Origin: Verrucomicrobiia bacterium
GTDB lineage: Bacteria > Verrucomicrobiota > Verrucomicrobiia > JABWAM01
DNA: 64,000 nt
Direction: 5' to 3'
Assembly (NCBI GenBank): GCA_020849895.1
Contig: JADZFN010000021.1
Span: forward strand, 35,893-99,892
Shown here: one piece after another, positions 37,540-47,391 of the stretch
Layout of the letters: each line of letters starts with the position of its first letter
Position numbering within the stretch: the stretch's first letter is position 1
The notes under the pieces: generated by a model
Databases searched by the model: none
What the model saw: the letters and a program-made list of their open reading frames with translations, nothing else
What the model was told of the DNA's origin: nothing
Translations under genes and position numbers: made by a program

Positions 37540-38694
37540 ATGCCGGCGGCGCGCGCGATCCTGCATGTGGACATGGACGCCTTCTTCGCGTCCATCGAAC
37601 AGCGGGACCGCCCCGAGTGCCGGGGCAAACCCGTGATGGTTGGCGCGGGACCCGACCGCCGCGGGATCATTGCCACCTGCAGCTATGAAGCCCGCCGTTA
37701 CGGCGTCCACTCGGCCATGCCTTCCCGCACAGCGGGCAAGCTCTGTCCGCACGGGGTTTTCCTGCCGCCTGACATGCGGAAGTATTCGGACGAGTCCCGG
37801 AAGATTATGGCCATTCTGCGGGACTACACCCCTGAAGTGGAACCGGTGTCCATTGATGAAGCGTTTCTGGACGCGACCTCCGCACAAGCGCTTTTCGGAG
37901 GCGCGGCGGAGATCGCGCGGAAAATTAAGGCGCGCATCCTCCGGGAACGCGGCCTCACCGCCAGCATCGGCGTGGCGCCCAACAAGTTCCTCGCCAAAAT
38001 CGCCAGCGACTTCGAAAAGCCTGACGGCCTCACTGTGGTCTCTGAAGAGGCCAAGGCGGCGTTCCTCGCCCCTCAGCCGGTGGGCCGTCTTTGGGGCGTG
38101 GGCAAGGTCGCCCGCGGACTCCTCGAATCGCACGGCTATCGAACGATCGGCGATCTTCAGAACGCGGATCCGAAGCGTTTGGAAGCGATCGTCGGCTCTC
38201 GGGCGCGTCATCTTCACGACTTGGCCTTGGGCCGGGACGAAAGCCCCGTCGAGACCGAGAGAGAAGCCAAGTCCATCGGCAGCGAGCACACCTTCGAGAC
38301 CGATACCGAGGAGCGGCCGATCCTGCACAGGACGCTTTTGGCCCAGTCGGAGAAGGTGGCGCGCGAGATGCGGGAAGCGAACGTGGCGGCCAGGACGATC
38401 ACCCTTAAGCTTCGCTACGCGGATTTTACGACGATTACGCGGCGAACGACTTTCGACCAGCCCACCCAGGACGAGATCCGGATCTTTGAGGCCTTGGTGC
38501 GGCTTTTGGATTCGGAGAAGACTGGAAAACGGAAAATTCGTCTCATCGGTCTGGTTGCGAGCGGGCTTGGCACCCCCCAGTTGCAGCTCGATTTGTTCGA
38601 TGCGTCCGGCGAGAAGCGGCGGAGGCTGGCGCACGCCGTGGACGATCTTCGCGCGCGCCTGGGCCCGAAGGCGGTCCTCCGGGTGGGCGACTGA
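37540..38694 (+). CDS. dinB: DNA polymerase IV (Y-family)
   Basis: A 384-aa translesion polymerase. The catalytic acids lie in 'HVDMDAFFASIEQ' (D11) and 'SIDEAFLD' (D106/E107). The finger residues 'ATCSYEARRYGVHSAMPS' and the thumb/HhH segment 'LWGVGKVARGLLESHG' are present, followed by the little-finger domain. A beta-clamp-like motif 'QLQLDLFD' sits near residue 350. I start at ATG 37540; an in-frame extension to 37258 lies in the divergent gene. Confidence 0.95.
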   Translation: MPAARAILHVDMDAFFASIEQRDRPECRGKPVMVGAGPDRRGIIATCSYEARRYGVHSAMPSRTAGKLCPHGVFLPPDMRKYSDESRKIMAILRDYTPEVEPVSIDEAFLDATSAQALFGGAAEIARKIKARILRERGLTASIGVAPNKFLAKIASDFEKPDGLTVVSEEAKAAFLAPQPVGRLWGVGKVARGLLESHGYRTIGDLQNADPKRLEAIVGSRARHLHDLALGRDESPVETEREAKSIGSEHTFETDTEERPILHRTLLAQSEKVAREMREANVAARTITLKLRYADFTTITRRTTFDQPTQDEIRIFEALVRLLDSEKTGKRKIRLIGLVASGLGTPQLQLDLFDASGEKRRRLAHAVDDLRARLGPKAVLRVGD

Positions 38695-38797
38695 AGCGGG
38701 AGAGATGGAGCGCGGCTTCGACAATGCGGAAACGCGCAGGGGCGCGCCGCGCCCTCCGTCTTGCGCATGGCGCGGGGAAGCCGCAAATTGACGAGCC

Positions 38798-39973
38798 ATG
38801 AAGGTGTTTTACGCTGCGGCGCATGCGGACTTTCCCGACACCGAGCCTCTGGGTGGTGGCAAGGCGGTCGCCGATTATCTCGTCCGCGAGTGGCGGACTT
38901 CATGTCCGTTCGAGTTCGAGACGATCAGCCCCGATTCGCTCGGCCTGCGCCTCGGGCAGCCGCTCGTGGAGATGGGGGAGTTCGCCTATGCGCGATTTTG
39001 CCGGGAGTTCGAACGCGCGGCCACGGCCCGCCTCCTCAGCGCGGACCCCCGCGCGACGGTGGTGTTGACCAACGACCTCAGCGAAGGGCCTGATTTCGCG
39101 GCGCTGGGGCGCGCGGGCTTTCGCATCGTGAGCCTCTGGCATGTGGACGTGGTGGATTTTTTCACGCGGATGTATCTGCGCGGATGGATTCGAACGGAAA
39201 CGGCGGCGCGCGCCTGGCGTCTGCCGTTGCCAGGACTCCTTCGACTCGTGTTCCATAAGCAGCACGATTGCGTGAGGCATAGCGCGCGGATCGTGGTCCC
39301 TTCCGAGCCGATGCGCGAAACGATTCGTCGCAGTTATCGGGAATGTCCGGAGGAGCGCGTCGAGGTGCTTCCTTGGGGCGATCTGTCCGCGTCCGAGACG
39401 CCGGCCGCGAGCGATGTGCCTGACGTGGCGGCGGACGAATATCTCGTGGTCACGATGAGCCGAATCTCGTCGGAAAAGGGGTTGGAACGCCTCCTCCGCG
39501 CGCTTCCGAGAGTGGAGACAGAGGGGCGTCGGGTGTGCGTGATGATCTGCGGCGCGCCAGCGTTCATGACGGGGCAACGCTGTCTGCGGCGCCTTCGCCG
39601 GCTCGTGCGGCGGGTCCCCGCCTGCATCCGCGTGGATTTTCCGGGTCATCTGACGGCCGGACGGAAGGCGGCGATGCTCCGCCGGGCAGACCTTTTTGTG
39701 TCTCCGTCCGTTCATGAAAGCTACGGCCTGGCGATCGCGGAGGCGCGTTCGGCGGGTTGCCGAATCCTCTCGAACGATCATTACGGCGCGAGCGGCTGGG
39801 TGGTGGACTGCGCTGATCCGCACACGCTTGCGGCAGCGATCTCCGACGAAGTGCGCGCGGGGCGTCGCCCTCCGCGGCCGACGACTCCGACGGCGCGCGG
39901 CGCGGATCCGTGGACGGCCCGCCGCCTGGCTGATCTGATCCGTCGAGTTGCCGCCGCCCCGAATTTCTGTTAG
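38798..39973 (+). CDS. Glycosyltransferase family 4
   Basis: A 391-aa GT-B glycosyltransferase. The C-terminal domain shows 'VVTMSRISSEKGLERLLRAL' and 'ADLFVSPSVHESYGLAIAEA', the EX7E nucleotide-sugar motif region. The N-terminal domain starts 'MKVFYAAAHADFP'. It probably builds a surface polysaccharide; the sugar and acceptor are unknown. No other polysaccharide genes flank it directly. Confidence 0.85.
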   Translation: MKVFYAAAHADFPDTEPLGGGKAVADYLVREWRTSCPFEFETISPDSLGLRLGQPLVEMGEFAYARFCREFERAATARLLSADPRATVVLTNDLSEGPDFAALGRAGFRIVSLWHVDVVDFFTRMYLRGWIRTETAARAWRLPLPGLLRLVFHKQHDCVRHSARIVVPSEPMRETIRRSYRECPEERVEVLPWGDLSASETPAASDVPDVAADEYLVVTMSRISSEKGLERLLRALPRVETEGRRVCVMICGAPAFMTGQRCLRRLRRLVRRVPACIRVDFPGHLTAGRKAAMLRRADLFVSPSVHESYGLAIAEARSAGCRILSNDHYGASGWVVDCADPHTLAAAISDEVRAGRRPPRPTTPTARGADPWTARRLADLIRRVAAAPNFC

Positions 39974-40017
39974 GGACCATCCTCGCGTTCCCGCTCCGCC
40001 GGGGCGGAGCGCGGCGA

Positions 40018-40638
40018 ATGACCCCCCAGGATGACATCAGTCCGGAAGTCCTCGCGCGCCATCAGAAGGTGCTCGATGCGATTCCGCTGCCGATCTTCCT
40101 GGTGGACGACGACCTCCGGATCCTCGCCTCCAACAAGGCGGCCCGCCCGTTCCTTGGCAAAGATCCCGCGAAGGCCTACCGCCGGCGCGGCGGAGACCTG
40201 TTTCACTGTCTCCACTCCACGGATGCACCGGAGGGGTGCGGCCATGGGGACGCCTGTCGCGAGTGCGTGCTCCGCAACTCCGTGGCGGGCACCTTCCAAG
40301 GGAAAGAAACCGTCCGTGCGCGCATGCGCATGGAGCTCTTGCGCGAAGGATCGCTCGCCGAGGTGTTCCTCTCGGTCAGCGCCTCGCCGCTCGAACTCGA
40401 TGGGCGAACGCTGGCGCTGCTGACTCTCGAGGACGTCGAACAGATCGTCACGCTCGAAGCGCTGCTGCCGATCTGCATGGGCTGCAAGAAGGTGCGGAGC
40501 GACAAGACCTACTGGCAGACGATCGAGCGGTATCTCGAGACGCATTTCGACATAGACTTCTCCCACGGGCTTTGCCCTGAATGCCGGGATCGAACGCTGA
40601 AGGAATGGAGGACGGCCAAGGCGCGCGGCGGACATTGA
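40018..40638 (+). CDS. PAS protein with two Cys clusters
   Basis: A 206-aa single-PAS protein ('AIPLPIFLVDDDLRILASNK'). Cysteines 64, 74, 80 and 83 form a compact group inside the PAS fold ('PEGCGHGDACREC'). A C-terminal module holds 'ICMGCKKVRSDKTYW' and 'GLCPEC' (Cys 153, 156, 186, 189), known from the ends of many PAS or response-regulator proteins. Two four-Cys sites suggest metal or Fe-S/redox sensing. No output domain is present, so it probably acts through protein contacts. It lies 39 bp upstream of the nuclease gene. Confidence 0.8.
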   Translation: MTPQDDISPEVLARHQKVLDAIPLPIFLVDDDLRILASNKAARPFLGKDPAKAYRRRGGDLFHCLHSTDAPEGCGHGDACRECVLRNSVAGTFQGKETVRARMRMELLREGSLAEVFLSVSASPLELDGRTLALLTLEDVEQIVTLEALLPICMGCKKVRSDKTYWQTIERYLETHFDIDFSHGLCPECRDRTLKEWRTAKARGGH

Positions 40639-40677
40639 TGTTGCGTGCGGCGGGGACGCCGCCACACGGTCCCTTTT

Positions 40678-42072
40678 ATGCGAATCACCCTCCATGGAGC
40701 GGCGGGCGGCGAAGTCACCGGCTCCGCGTATCTCGTCGAAACCTCGCGCGCGAAAGCGCTCGTGGATTGCGGGCTTTTCCAGGGCGGCAAGGACGCGGAT
40801 GCGAAGAACCGCGCGCCGCATGACGGGGAGGGAAGGGGGCTGGATGCCGTGCTGATCACGCACGGACATCTCGACCATACGGGCCGGCTGCCGTTGCTCA
40901 CCCGCGCGGGATTTTCCGGGCCGATCTGGGCCACGCCGGCGACGATCGAGATGACGAGCCTGATCCTGCGCGACGCGGCGAAGATCCAGGTGCACGACCT
41001 GGAGAAGCACAACCGCCATCGCGCCCGGGAAGGGAAACCCCCGCTCGAACCGCTTTACACGCCGGCCGAGGTCGAGCAGACCCTTCCGCTGATGCGGGCG
41101 GTGCCGTACCTCCAGCCTGTCGAAGTCGCCCCGGGGATCCACGCGGAATACACGGAGGCGGGCCACATGCTCGGTTCGACGAGCATCCGCCTCACCGCGC
41201 AGGAGAACGGGCGCGTCCACACGGCGGTGTTCTCGGGCGACCTCGGCCCGCGCACCGCGCCGATCCTCCGTGATTACGAGCCGTTCCGGGAGGCCGACCT
41301 CGTTTTTCTCGAATCCACTTATGGCGACCGCGACCACCGGCCGTTCGACGAGACGGTGGAACAATTCTTCAAAATTCTGGAGACGGCCGTCCGCGAGCGC
41401 GCGAAGGTGATCGTGCCGACCTTCGCCGTAGGCCGGGCCCAGGTGCTCACCGTGCTGCTGGCGTGGGCGTTCCGCGAAGGGCGGCTCAAGCCGTTTCCCG
41501 TCTTTCTCGACAGCCCGATGGCTCTCGAAGCCGGGCGCATCTACGCGCGCCACATGGAGCTTTTTGACGAAAATATGCGGAAGTTTTTGCGCGAAGGCTC
41601 GCTCAAGCATGACCTTGCCACCCTGCGCGCCTCCGCCTCTGCCGAGGAATCGAAGGCGCTCAACGACCTTCAAGGCCCCTGCCTCATCATGGCTGGCGCC
41701 GGCATGTGCACCGGTGGCCGGATCCTCCATCATCTGCGCCACAACCTCTCCCGCCCGGAAACGCACGTTCTCATCGTCGGCCACCAGTCCCGAGAATCGC
41801 TCGGCCGACGCCTCGTGGAAGGCGATTCGGTGGTGAACATCTTCGGCGAAAAGATCGTCGTCCGCGCGCAGGTTCACACCCTCGGCGGTTTCAGCGCCCA
41901 CGCCGGACAGACCGATCTTCGGACCTGGTTCGAGGCGTTGGCGCCCGCGAAGCCGCGCACGGTCCTGACCCACGGCGAGGACGGCCCACGCACCGCCCTC
42001 GCCGGGCTCCTCCGCGCGCGCTTCGGCCTCGACGCGGAACGGCCCGCGCTCGGCGCTTCCTTCGCCCTCTAA
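40678..42072 (+). CDS. Beta-CASP metallo-beta-lactamase-fold nuclease
   Basis: A 464-aa RNA-processing nuclease-like protein. The MBL metal motif 'ITHGHLDHTGRL' (HGHLDH at 62-67) is followed by 'EAGHMLGST' and 'FSGDLGPRTAPIL', a beta-CASP domain, and the C-terminal RMMBL motif 'VHTLGGFSAHAGQTDLRTWF'. This is the Ysh1/CPSF73-like group, which cuts or trims RNA. The start ATG 40678 gives the conserved 'MRITLHGAAGGEVTGSAYLV'. Probably in one transcript with the PAS gene. Confidence 0.9.
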   Translation: MRITLHGAAGGEVTGSAYLVETSRAKALVDCGLFQGGKDADAKNRAPHDGEGRGLDAVLITHGHLDHTGRLPLLTRAGFSGPIWATPATIEMTSLILRDAAKIQVHDLEKHNRHRAREGKPPLEPLYTPAEVEQTLPLMRAVPYLQPVEVAPGIHAEYTEAGHMLGSTSIRLTAQENGRVHTAVFSGDLGPRTAPILRDYEPFREADLVFLESTYGDRDHRPFDETVEQFFKILETAVRERAKVIVPTFAVGRAQVLTVLLAWAFREGRLKPFPVFLDSPMALEAGRIYARHMELFDENMRKFLREGSLKHDLATLRASASAEESKALNDLQGPCLIMAGAGMCTGGRILHHLRHNLSRPETHVLIVGHQSRESLGRRLVEGDSVVNIFGEKIVVRAQVHTLGGFSAHAGQTDLRTWFEALAPAKPRTVLTHGEDGPRTALAGLLRARFGLDAERPALGASFAL

Positions 42073-42117
42073 AAGCGGCGCAGGAGGGGCTTCGCGCGGA
42101 TTTCCTCAAAGCTTTCC

Positions 42118-42285
42118 ATGAGAATCACGTTCGTCGGCGCAGGAGCCTGCGCATGGACTCCCGGGGTCTTCATCGTTCTTGGCCGAGAGACCGGCTTGGA
42201 AATTGGCAGCAGCATGGAGGAGACAAGAAGGGGTCTTCTGCAGTCAGAAATCGTGAGGCAACCCTCCCCAAAAAACTTGATTTAG
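42118..42285 (+). pseudogene. Remnant resembling the start of a family 4 glycosidase
   Basis: A 55-aa frame begins 'MRITFVGAGACAWTPG', matching the NAD-binding start of GH4 enzymes ('MKITFVGAGS..WTP'). After about 18 residues the resemblance stops and the frame closes at 42285. It looks like the stub of a truncated gene; similarity is short, so this is tentative. Confidence 0.35.
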
Positions 42286-42729
42286 ACGGTGCAGGATTAT
42301 AGGTCCAAAATAAGCGAAGCTCCGACACCGCTTATGGGTTGACGCCAAAGTCCGAGGCGGAAAATCTCAAACAAGAGATCTCCATTGAATCAAACCATCC
42401 GGATCTCGTGGAAAATGCAACTCGCGGGAGAAATCCTCGCGTTGATCCTGCGGCGTGATTGTCCTCCCCGCGGTCGAGGTGAACTGGGCGAATGACACAT
42501 GATTGACGATCGGCAATTGGGCGATCAGCGGCCCGGGAGAGGAGCGCGTGTTCGAGTTGACCTTTCGCATCCCGAAGTCTCAACCTTCGGCGCGATGGCG
42601 TTGAGATTGGCGCTTTTGGCTTTCCTCCGACAGCGTGGCGCACGCCTTTCCACCGCCATACGGAAGCGTCATCCTGGAAGAGATGCTCCGCGGCCGCGGG
42701 CTAAAAAGAATTCTTGGAGGGCGGCCCTC
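42286..42729. other. Gene-poor stretch with decayed coding traces
   Basis: Between the GH4-like stub and the pseudopilin, no intact gene is seen. On the plus strand 42455-42604 reads '[15 protein letters not shown]', a stop, then '[20 protein letters not shown]' and '[13 protein letters not shown]', coding-like apart from the internal stop. On the minus strand 42367-42570 also has a coding-like end ('EDFSRELHFPRDPDGLIQW'). One of these is probably a gene remnant. Confidence 0.35.
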
Positions 42730-43458
42730 TTGGCCGTTGGCCGCTCGGATTGGCGGCGGGGATCTCGCGGCGAAGCCGATCTTCTTCCTTCCCGCTTCGG
42801 TTTCACTCTCATCGAGCTTTTGGTGGTCGTCGCGATCATCTCCATCCTCGCGGGATTGCTAACCCCCGCCCTGAGTCGGGCGCGCGAAAGCGCGCGGAGC
42901 ATGGGGTGCATGAGCAACCTCCGCCAATGGGGCCTGGCGATCCTGCTCTATTGTCAGGATAACGATGGCCTTTTCCCACTGCACAACTATCCTGCATTGA
43001 ACAGCAACTGGAATCAGAAGGTGGACCGCTACATCGGCTTGGACTACTCCAAGATTTATCAGAATCCGGAAGCCTACCGTTCGACGATCTACTTCTGCCC
43101 CTCTCAGAAACCGCTCCTGTCCGATCCGAACGAAGCGCGGTTGCACTATTCCGTCAATATTGATCTGGATTACGACAACAACGGCCACGCTTTCGTCAAC
43201 GTGGCGGACCTGGCTTATCCCGCCGAATACTGTCTCGCAAGTGACAGCCGCGCCTCGTTCGTCATCTATCGCAGTCATCAGTATAAACTGTGGGATTGGA
43301 ATCACATGACGGAACGCCACGGAGGACACCCCAACTTCCTCTACGGCGATCAGCACGTTGCCAGTTTTAAGAAAGAGTTGTATGGCGTGATGGACATGCC
43401 TCCGTCAGAGCGTGATTTCTATGATCGCCTGTGGCGACGCCAGGGGCTTTCCGACTAA
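42730..43458 (+). CDS. Type II pseudopilin-like secreted protein
   Basis: The prepilin signal '[20 protein letters not shown]' gives cleavage at Gly24/Phe25 with Glu at mature position 5. The rest shows '[20 protein letters not shown]' and the ending '[18 protein letters not shown]', the pattern of PVC-group pseudopilins. I choose TTG 42730 as start because GGAGGG lies 8 nt upstream; the next upstream ATG (42595) would add an unlikely leader. These proteins occur in large families in Verrucomicrobiota, often before polysaccharide-degradation genes, as here. Confidence 0.82.
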   Translation: MAVGRSDWRRGSRGEADLLPSRFGFTLIELLVVVAIISILAGLLTPALSRARESARSMGCMSNLRQWGLAILLYCQDNDGLFPLHNYPALNSNWNQKVDRYIGLDYSKIYQNPEAYRSTIYFCPSQKPLLSDPNEARLHYSVNIDLDYDNNGHAFVNVADLAYPAEYCLASDSRASFVIYRSHQYKLWDWNHMTERHGGHPNFLYGDQHVASFKKELYGVMDMPPSERDFYDRLWRRQGLSD

Positions 43459-43487
43459 AGCTGGAAGAATCCACGACCCTTCTTTTT

Positions 43488-44666
43488 ATGAAACCTCCGC
43501 ATTCCTCTCTCTCGTGCAGGCGCGTTTTCGACATGCTGGTTCTGCTTCTCGCTCCGCTCGCGGGATCGCCGCCGGCGATGGCGGCGCCCGAGCCGAAGTT
43601 TTATGAGCCGATGGACTCGATCAAGGCGGTGTCGTCCGGCGCTTCTCTCGATGCGCCGACGGCGCTCGGGGAAGGGCGGGTGGGATCGGCGGTGCTCCTA
43701 GAGCGTCGGACGGAGAATCTGTTCAAGGATGCCGCGTTCGCCGATGCGAACTCCCGGGATTGGATTCGCCTCGGCGGCGCCCAAATCGCCAATGGCGCAC
43801 TGAAACTGCCTCAGGGCGCGATGACGCGGCAGGTGGTGGGCGGTTTGGAGGCGGGCAAGCTTTATTGTTTTTCGGTGTTTGCGCGCGCTTCATCGGGATC
43901 GGGAAAACTGGCCGTGGAATGGGCCGGAGGCGTGGAGCCGAACCGTCGTGAGTTCGATCTGACGAGCGAGTGGAAGAGGGTATGGGTCTTTGAAAAAAGC
44001 GTGGGCGGTTCCGCCACGGCGACGCTGACCGCCGTGCGCGGGGGGATCGAAATCGAGAAGCCGCAGTTCGAGTACGGTGCGAGCTTCCCCACGAGCTTTC
44101 TGGCTGTGGGAAAGCGGGGTGTGAGCGGTCTGATCTGGAAGAGCGATGAGCCGTTGTTTTCGGCAACCGAGGGGACGGTCAGCTTTTGGATCAAACCGAA
44201 CTGGTTCGGAGAGACCTCGGACCAAGCCATGAGCCTCTTCTGCATGATGAAGGATCCCTCTGAAGTCTGGAACAAATCGAAAAGTTCGATCCAGTTCAAC
44301 GCGTGGATTTTGGATCCCTCATTCAAGGATTGGCGTTACGCGATGAACCTGATCGTCAGCGATGCAAAAGGGGCGCAGAAAAGCCTGACGATCCCGCTTC
44401 AAGAATTGGCGCCGGGTTGGCATCTTTTGATCCTGACTTGGAATTTGAACAAGGCAGGCGAAGGGCGCATCGCGATCTACGTGGACGGCGAGGCCCGGGC
44501 ATCGGCCGATCAACTGGCGCTCCAGGGCCTGGACGGTCCGACGTGGATGGCTGTCGGGCAAAGGATGGGCGGGTATCTGGACGGATGGCTGGATGAGGTG
44601 CGCATCTACGACCGCGAGCTGGATGCGGCGACGGTTCGGGAGCTGAGCCGGGAGGAGGTCCGGTGA
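43488..44666 (+). CDS. Secreted LamG/concanavalin-like domain protein
   Basis: A 392-aa exported protein: signal peptide (residues 1-32, ending 'PPAMAAPEP'), a jelly-roll-like N-terminal half, and a C-terminal LamG-type fold with 'TEGTVSFWIKPNWFGE', 'WHLLILTWNLNKAGEGRIAI' and 'YLDGWLDEVRIYDRELDAAT'. LamG domains bind carbohydrate or protein ligands at the cell surface. It overlaps the DUF4838 gene by 4 bp, so both act together, probably on a polysaccharide. Confidence 0.82.
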   Translation: MKPPHSSLSCRRVFDMLVLLLAPLAGSPPAMAAPEPKFYEPMDSIKAVSSGASLDAPTALGEGRVGSAVLLERRTENLFKDAAFADANSRDWIRLGGAQIANGALKLPQGAMTRQVVGGLEAGKLYCFSVFARASSGSGKLAVEWAGGVEPNRREFDLTSEWKRVWVFEKSVGGSATATLTAVRGGIEIEKPQFEYGASFPTSFLAVGKRGVSGLIWKSDEPLFSATEGTVSFWIKPNWFGETSDQAMSLFCMMKDPSEVWNKSKSSIQFNAWILDPSFKDWRYAMNLIVSDAKGAQKSLTIPLQELAPGWHLLILTWNLNKAGEGRIAIYVDGEARASADQLALQGLDGPTWMAVGQRMGGYLDGWLDEVRIYDRELDAATVRELSREEVR

Positions 44667-47245
44667 CGCGCTTCTTTGGCAAATCGGCCCTCGTTCTGGC
44701 GGGGATCGGACTTTGGGGCTTGTGCGGCTGTATCGAGACAACCGAAAAATCGGCGGCGCTGACGCGTGAGCTGGACCTCGTGCTGGCGGGCGAAGGCGCG
44801 ACGAACGCCGTGCGGATCGTTGTCTCGGAGAGCGGGATGGAGACGCCGAAGCAGGCGGCGATCGAACTGCAGCGCTTGGTGGAGAAGGCAACCGGTGCGA
44901 AGTGGCCGGTGGCGCATCCGTCGGCGGACGACCCCTTCGAGGGGTTCGAGGTCGTTGTGGGACCGCATCCCTTGGCTGAAGCAGCGGGGCTCCGCGCCGA
45001 GGAATTGCCTCCGGAAGGCTTTCGGATGAGGCTCGAGGGGCGGCGGTTGTTCCTGGTCGGCAAGGATACTCCGGGAAACCCGTGGGACCTGCATTGGATG
45101 CGGGCGTGCCAGACGGGGACCCTTTCGGCGGTGGTGGAGTTCGCACGACGGTTTCTGGATGCGCGCTGGGTGATGCCGGGACCGGACGGCGAAGTCGTCG
45201 CGCGGTTGACGAGGCTGGAGGTTCCGGCGGCATTGGATGTTCAAGGACAACCGTTCTTTCGATCCCGCCGCTTCAGCATGGGCGGGACTCCGGCGGAAAT
45301 CCGATGGATGCGATTCAATCGCCTCGGCTGGTCGCAGGTCACCTGCTTCTGGCACAGCTGGTATCAGACGATCAGCCCCGAGGTCTACGGCAAGGAACAC
45401 CCGGAATGGTTCGCGCTGGTGAACGGCGTGCGCCAGGTCCACCTGCGCGAACAGGGGATGGGCGGCCAGCTTTGCACCTCGAATCCCGAAGTGATCCAAA
45501 AAATGGCCGAGATCGCGGTGGAAAACTTCCGGAAGCATCCGAAGTGGACCATGTTCAGCCTTACGGAGAACGACGGCGGTGACCACTGCGAATGTCCCAA
45601 CTGTCGCGCGCTGGATCAGGAGGAGTGGCATCCCGGCAAGCCCTCCCTCTCAGATCGTTTCGCCGTGTTCGCCAACCGCGTTCAGGAAGCCATCGGAGAT
45701 CGCGCACCGGGAATGTTGCTCGGCTACGACGCCTATCATCAGGGCGAGCTTCCCCCCGTCAAGACCTTCCCCGCGCGCGGGATTGCGATCGCCGACGTGC
45801 ACAACGGATATGACAAACGCTTCTATCAGCCGGCGCTGCGCGCGCACCACCTCGAGATCATCAAAGGATGGCGCGAGAAAGGTTCGGCGGTCGTCTTGAC
45901 GTCCTACTACCACGGCATGCCGTGGTGGTCGTTGCCCATCTTTTCTCCGGACGCCTTGGCGGATCTGATCCAGACCTCCGCGGAATATCCTTCGTCCATG
46001 GGGATTTATCTGGGGATGACCTTCCAGCCGCCGGCCTTCGGGACGCAGGGCAACGAGTATGTCTTGGGCGCCGAGTTGATGTGGAACCCCAAGCAGAAAG
46101 CGTCCGATGTTATCCGCGATTACAATCGCGCGGCTTTTGGTCCGGCGGCGAAGGAGGTGGGAGAATACTTCGATCTGATCGCCCGCGCGCACGCCTCGGT
46201 GGCGCGCGGCTTGAAGCTCGCCGAAGACGAAATGATTCGCGAGGATTGGGTGATCCCGACGTACGAGCCGATTCGCACGCAGGCCGACGCGCTTCTGAAG
46301 CAAGCGGGGAAACGCACGGCGTCCGCCGACGCGGCGACGCGCCGCCGCGTGCAGATGGCCGTGGACGGATGGGAATGGACCAAAATCGAGTTGGAAACGC
46401 TTCAGGGATTGCGTCGTTACAAGACCGATTCGAGCAAGGAAAACGCCCGCGCCATGTTGGAAATTCTCAGGCGGCGAGAGGCGTTTTGCGCCGCGCATTC
46501 CGGGCCTGAGGACTATACGGTCAGCGTGCCGGAGATCCGGGCTTCCGACCTCAGCTACCGGCACTCGGTCGGCACCGGCGAGTATGAGGCGCGGGTCGCC
46601 GGTGAAGTGCGCGCGGTCCGGGTGCCTCTGTTTTCCAAGGATCTGGATGCCGGCAAAGATCTGGAAAAGACGCCTTGGAATCAGGCATGCGAGATCGGCC
46701 CCATGGTCCGGACGGACAACGGCGACGCCTATCCCGTGGACACGAAGGTCCGTCTGTTGGCGGACGCCCACCGTCTTTACCTGCGTTTCGACGCCCGAGA
46801 ACCGCGCATGGAACGCCTGGTCAGCACGATCGCAAAGCATGACGGCGAAGTGTGGAACGACGACGCAATCGAGATTTTTCTCAATCCTGGAAAATCCAGG
46901 AAAAAAACCTATCATTTGCTCGTCAACCCCATGGGCACGGTGACCGATCTTCTCCACGTCGGCGACAAGCCCGACGCCTCCTGGGAATCCGGCGCCGTCG
47001 TTGCGGCCCGTTGCTCGGCACAGGGTTGGGAAGTGCGGCTGGCCATTCCCTATGCCTCGCTCGGATTGAAGGGTGCGCCCTTGCCGGGAGACGTGTGGAG
47101 CGCGAACTTCACGCGCGGGCATCGCAGCGGACAGCCTCCCGCGTATCTGGCCTGGAGCCCGACCTTCGGCTTGTTCTACAAACCCGAGCGCTTCGGCGAC
47201 CTCGTGTTCGAATCCACCGGAGAACCCGAAGAAGCCAGGCCTTAA
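44663..47245 (+). CDS. DUF4838 lipoprotein with C-terminal carbohydrate-binding domain
   Basis: An 860-aa exported lipoprotein (lipobox 'LCGC' at residues 20-23). The N-terminal part (about 40-160) resembles the accessory domain of family 20 hexosaminidases ('ETPKQAAIELQRLVEKATGA'). The middle is DUF4838 ('FSLTENDGGDHCECPNCRAL', 'GMLLGYDAYHQGELPPVK'). The last 200 residues resemble a CBM9-type domain ('TKVRLLADAHRLYLRFDARE', 'WNDDAIEIFLNPGKSRKKTY'). A glycan-degrading role is inferred. It starts at GTG 44663. Confidence 0.82.
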   Translation: MTRFFGKSALVLAGIGLWGLCGCIETTEKSAALTRELDLVLAGEGATNAVRIVVSESGMETPKQAAIELQRLVEKATGAKWPVAHPSADDPFEGFEVVVGPHPLAEAAGLRAEELPPEGFRMRLEGRRLFLVGKDTPGNPWDLHWMRACQTGTLSAVVEFARRFLDARWVMPGPDGEVVARLTRLEVPAALDVQGQPFFRSRRFSMGGTPAEIRWMRFNRLGWSQVTCFWHSWYQTISPEVYGKEHPEWFALVNGVRQVHLREQGMGGQLCTSNPEVIQKMAEIAVENFRKHPKWTMFSLTENDGGDHCECPNCRALDQEEWHPGKPSLSDRFAVFANRVQEAIGDRAPGMLLGYDAYHQGELPPVKTFPARGIAIADVHNGYDKRFYQPALRAHHLEIIKGWREKGSAVVLTSYYHGMPWWSLPIFSPDALADLIQTSAEYPSSMGIYLGMTFQPPAFGTQGNEYVLGAELMWNPKQKASDVIRDYNRAAFGPAAKEVGEYFDLIARAHASVARGLKLAEDEMIREDWVIPTYEPIRTQADALLKQAGKRTASADAATRRRVQMAVDGWEWTKIELETLQGLRRYKTDSSKENARAMLEILRRREAFCAAHSGPEDYTVSVPEIRASDLSYRHSVGTGEYEARVAGEVRAVRVPLFSKDLDAGKDLEKTPWNQACEIGPMVRTDNGDAYPVDTKVRLLADAHRLYLRFDAREPRMERLVSTIAKHDGEVWNDDAIEIFLNPGKSRKKTYHLLVNPMGTVTDLLHVGDKPDASWESGAVVAARCSAQGWEVRLAIPYASLGLKGAPLPGDVWSANFTRGHRSGQPPAYLAWSPTFGLFYKPERFGDLVFESTGEPEEARP

Positions 47246-47391
47246 CCGACTTCGTCAAGACGACGCGGACGGATCGTGAGCGACAGAGCCGAAGTGGGGC
47301 GCTGAAGAAATCGTGTTTTTTTGGAAGAGGAGGGTGCGTGCGTCAGTGCGGGCAGGAGGATGCCGGGCGAGATGCGGAGGCGTAGGGGGAG

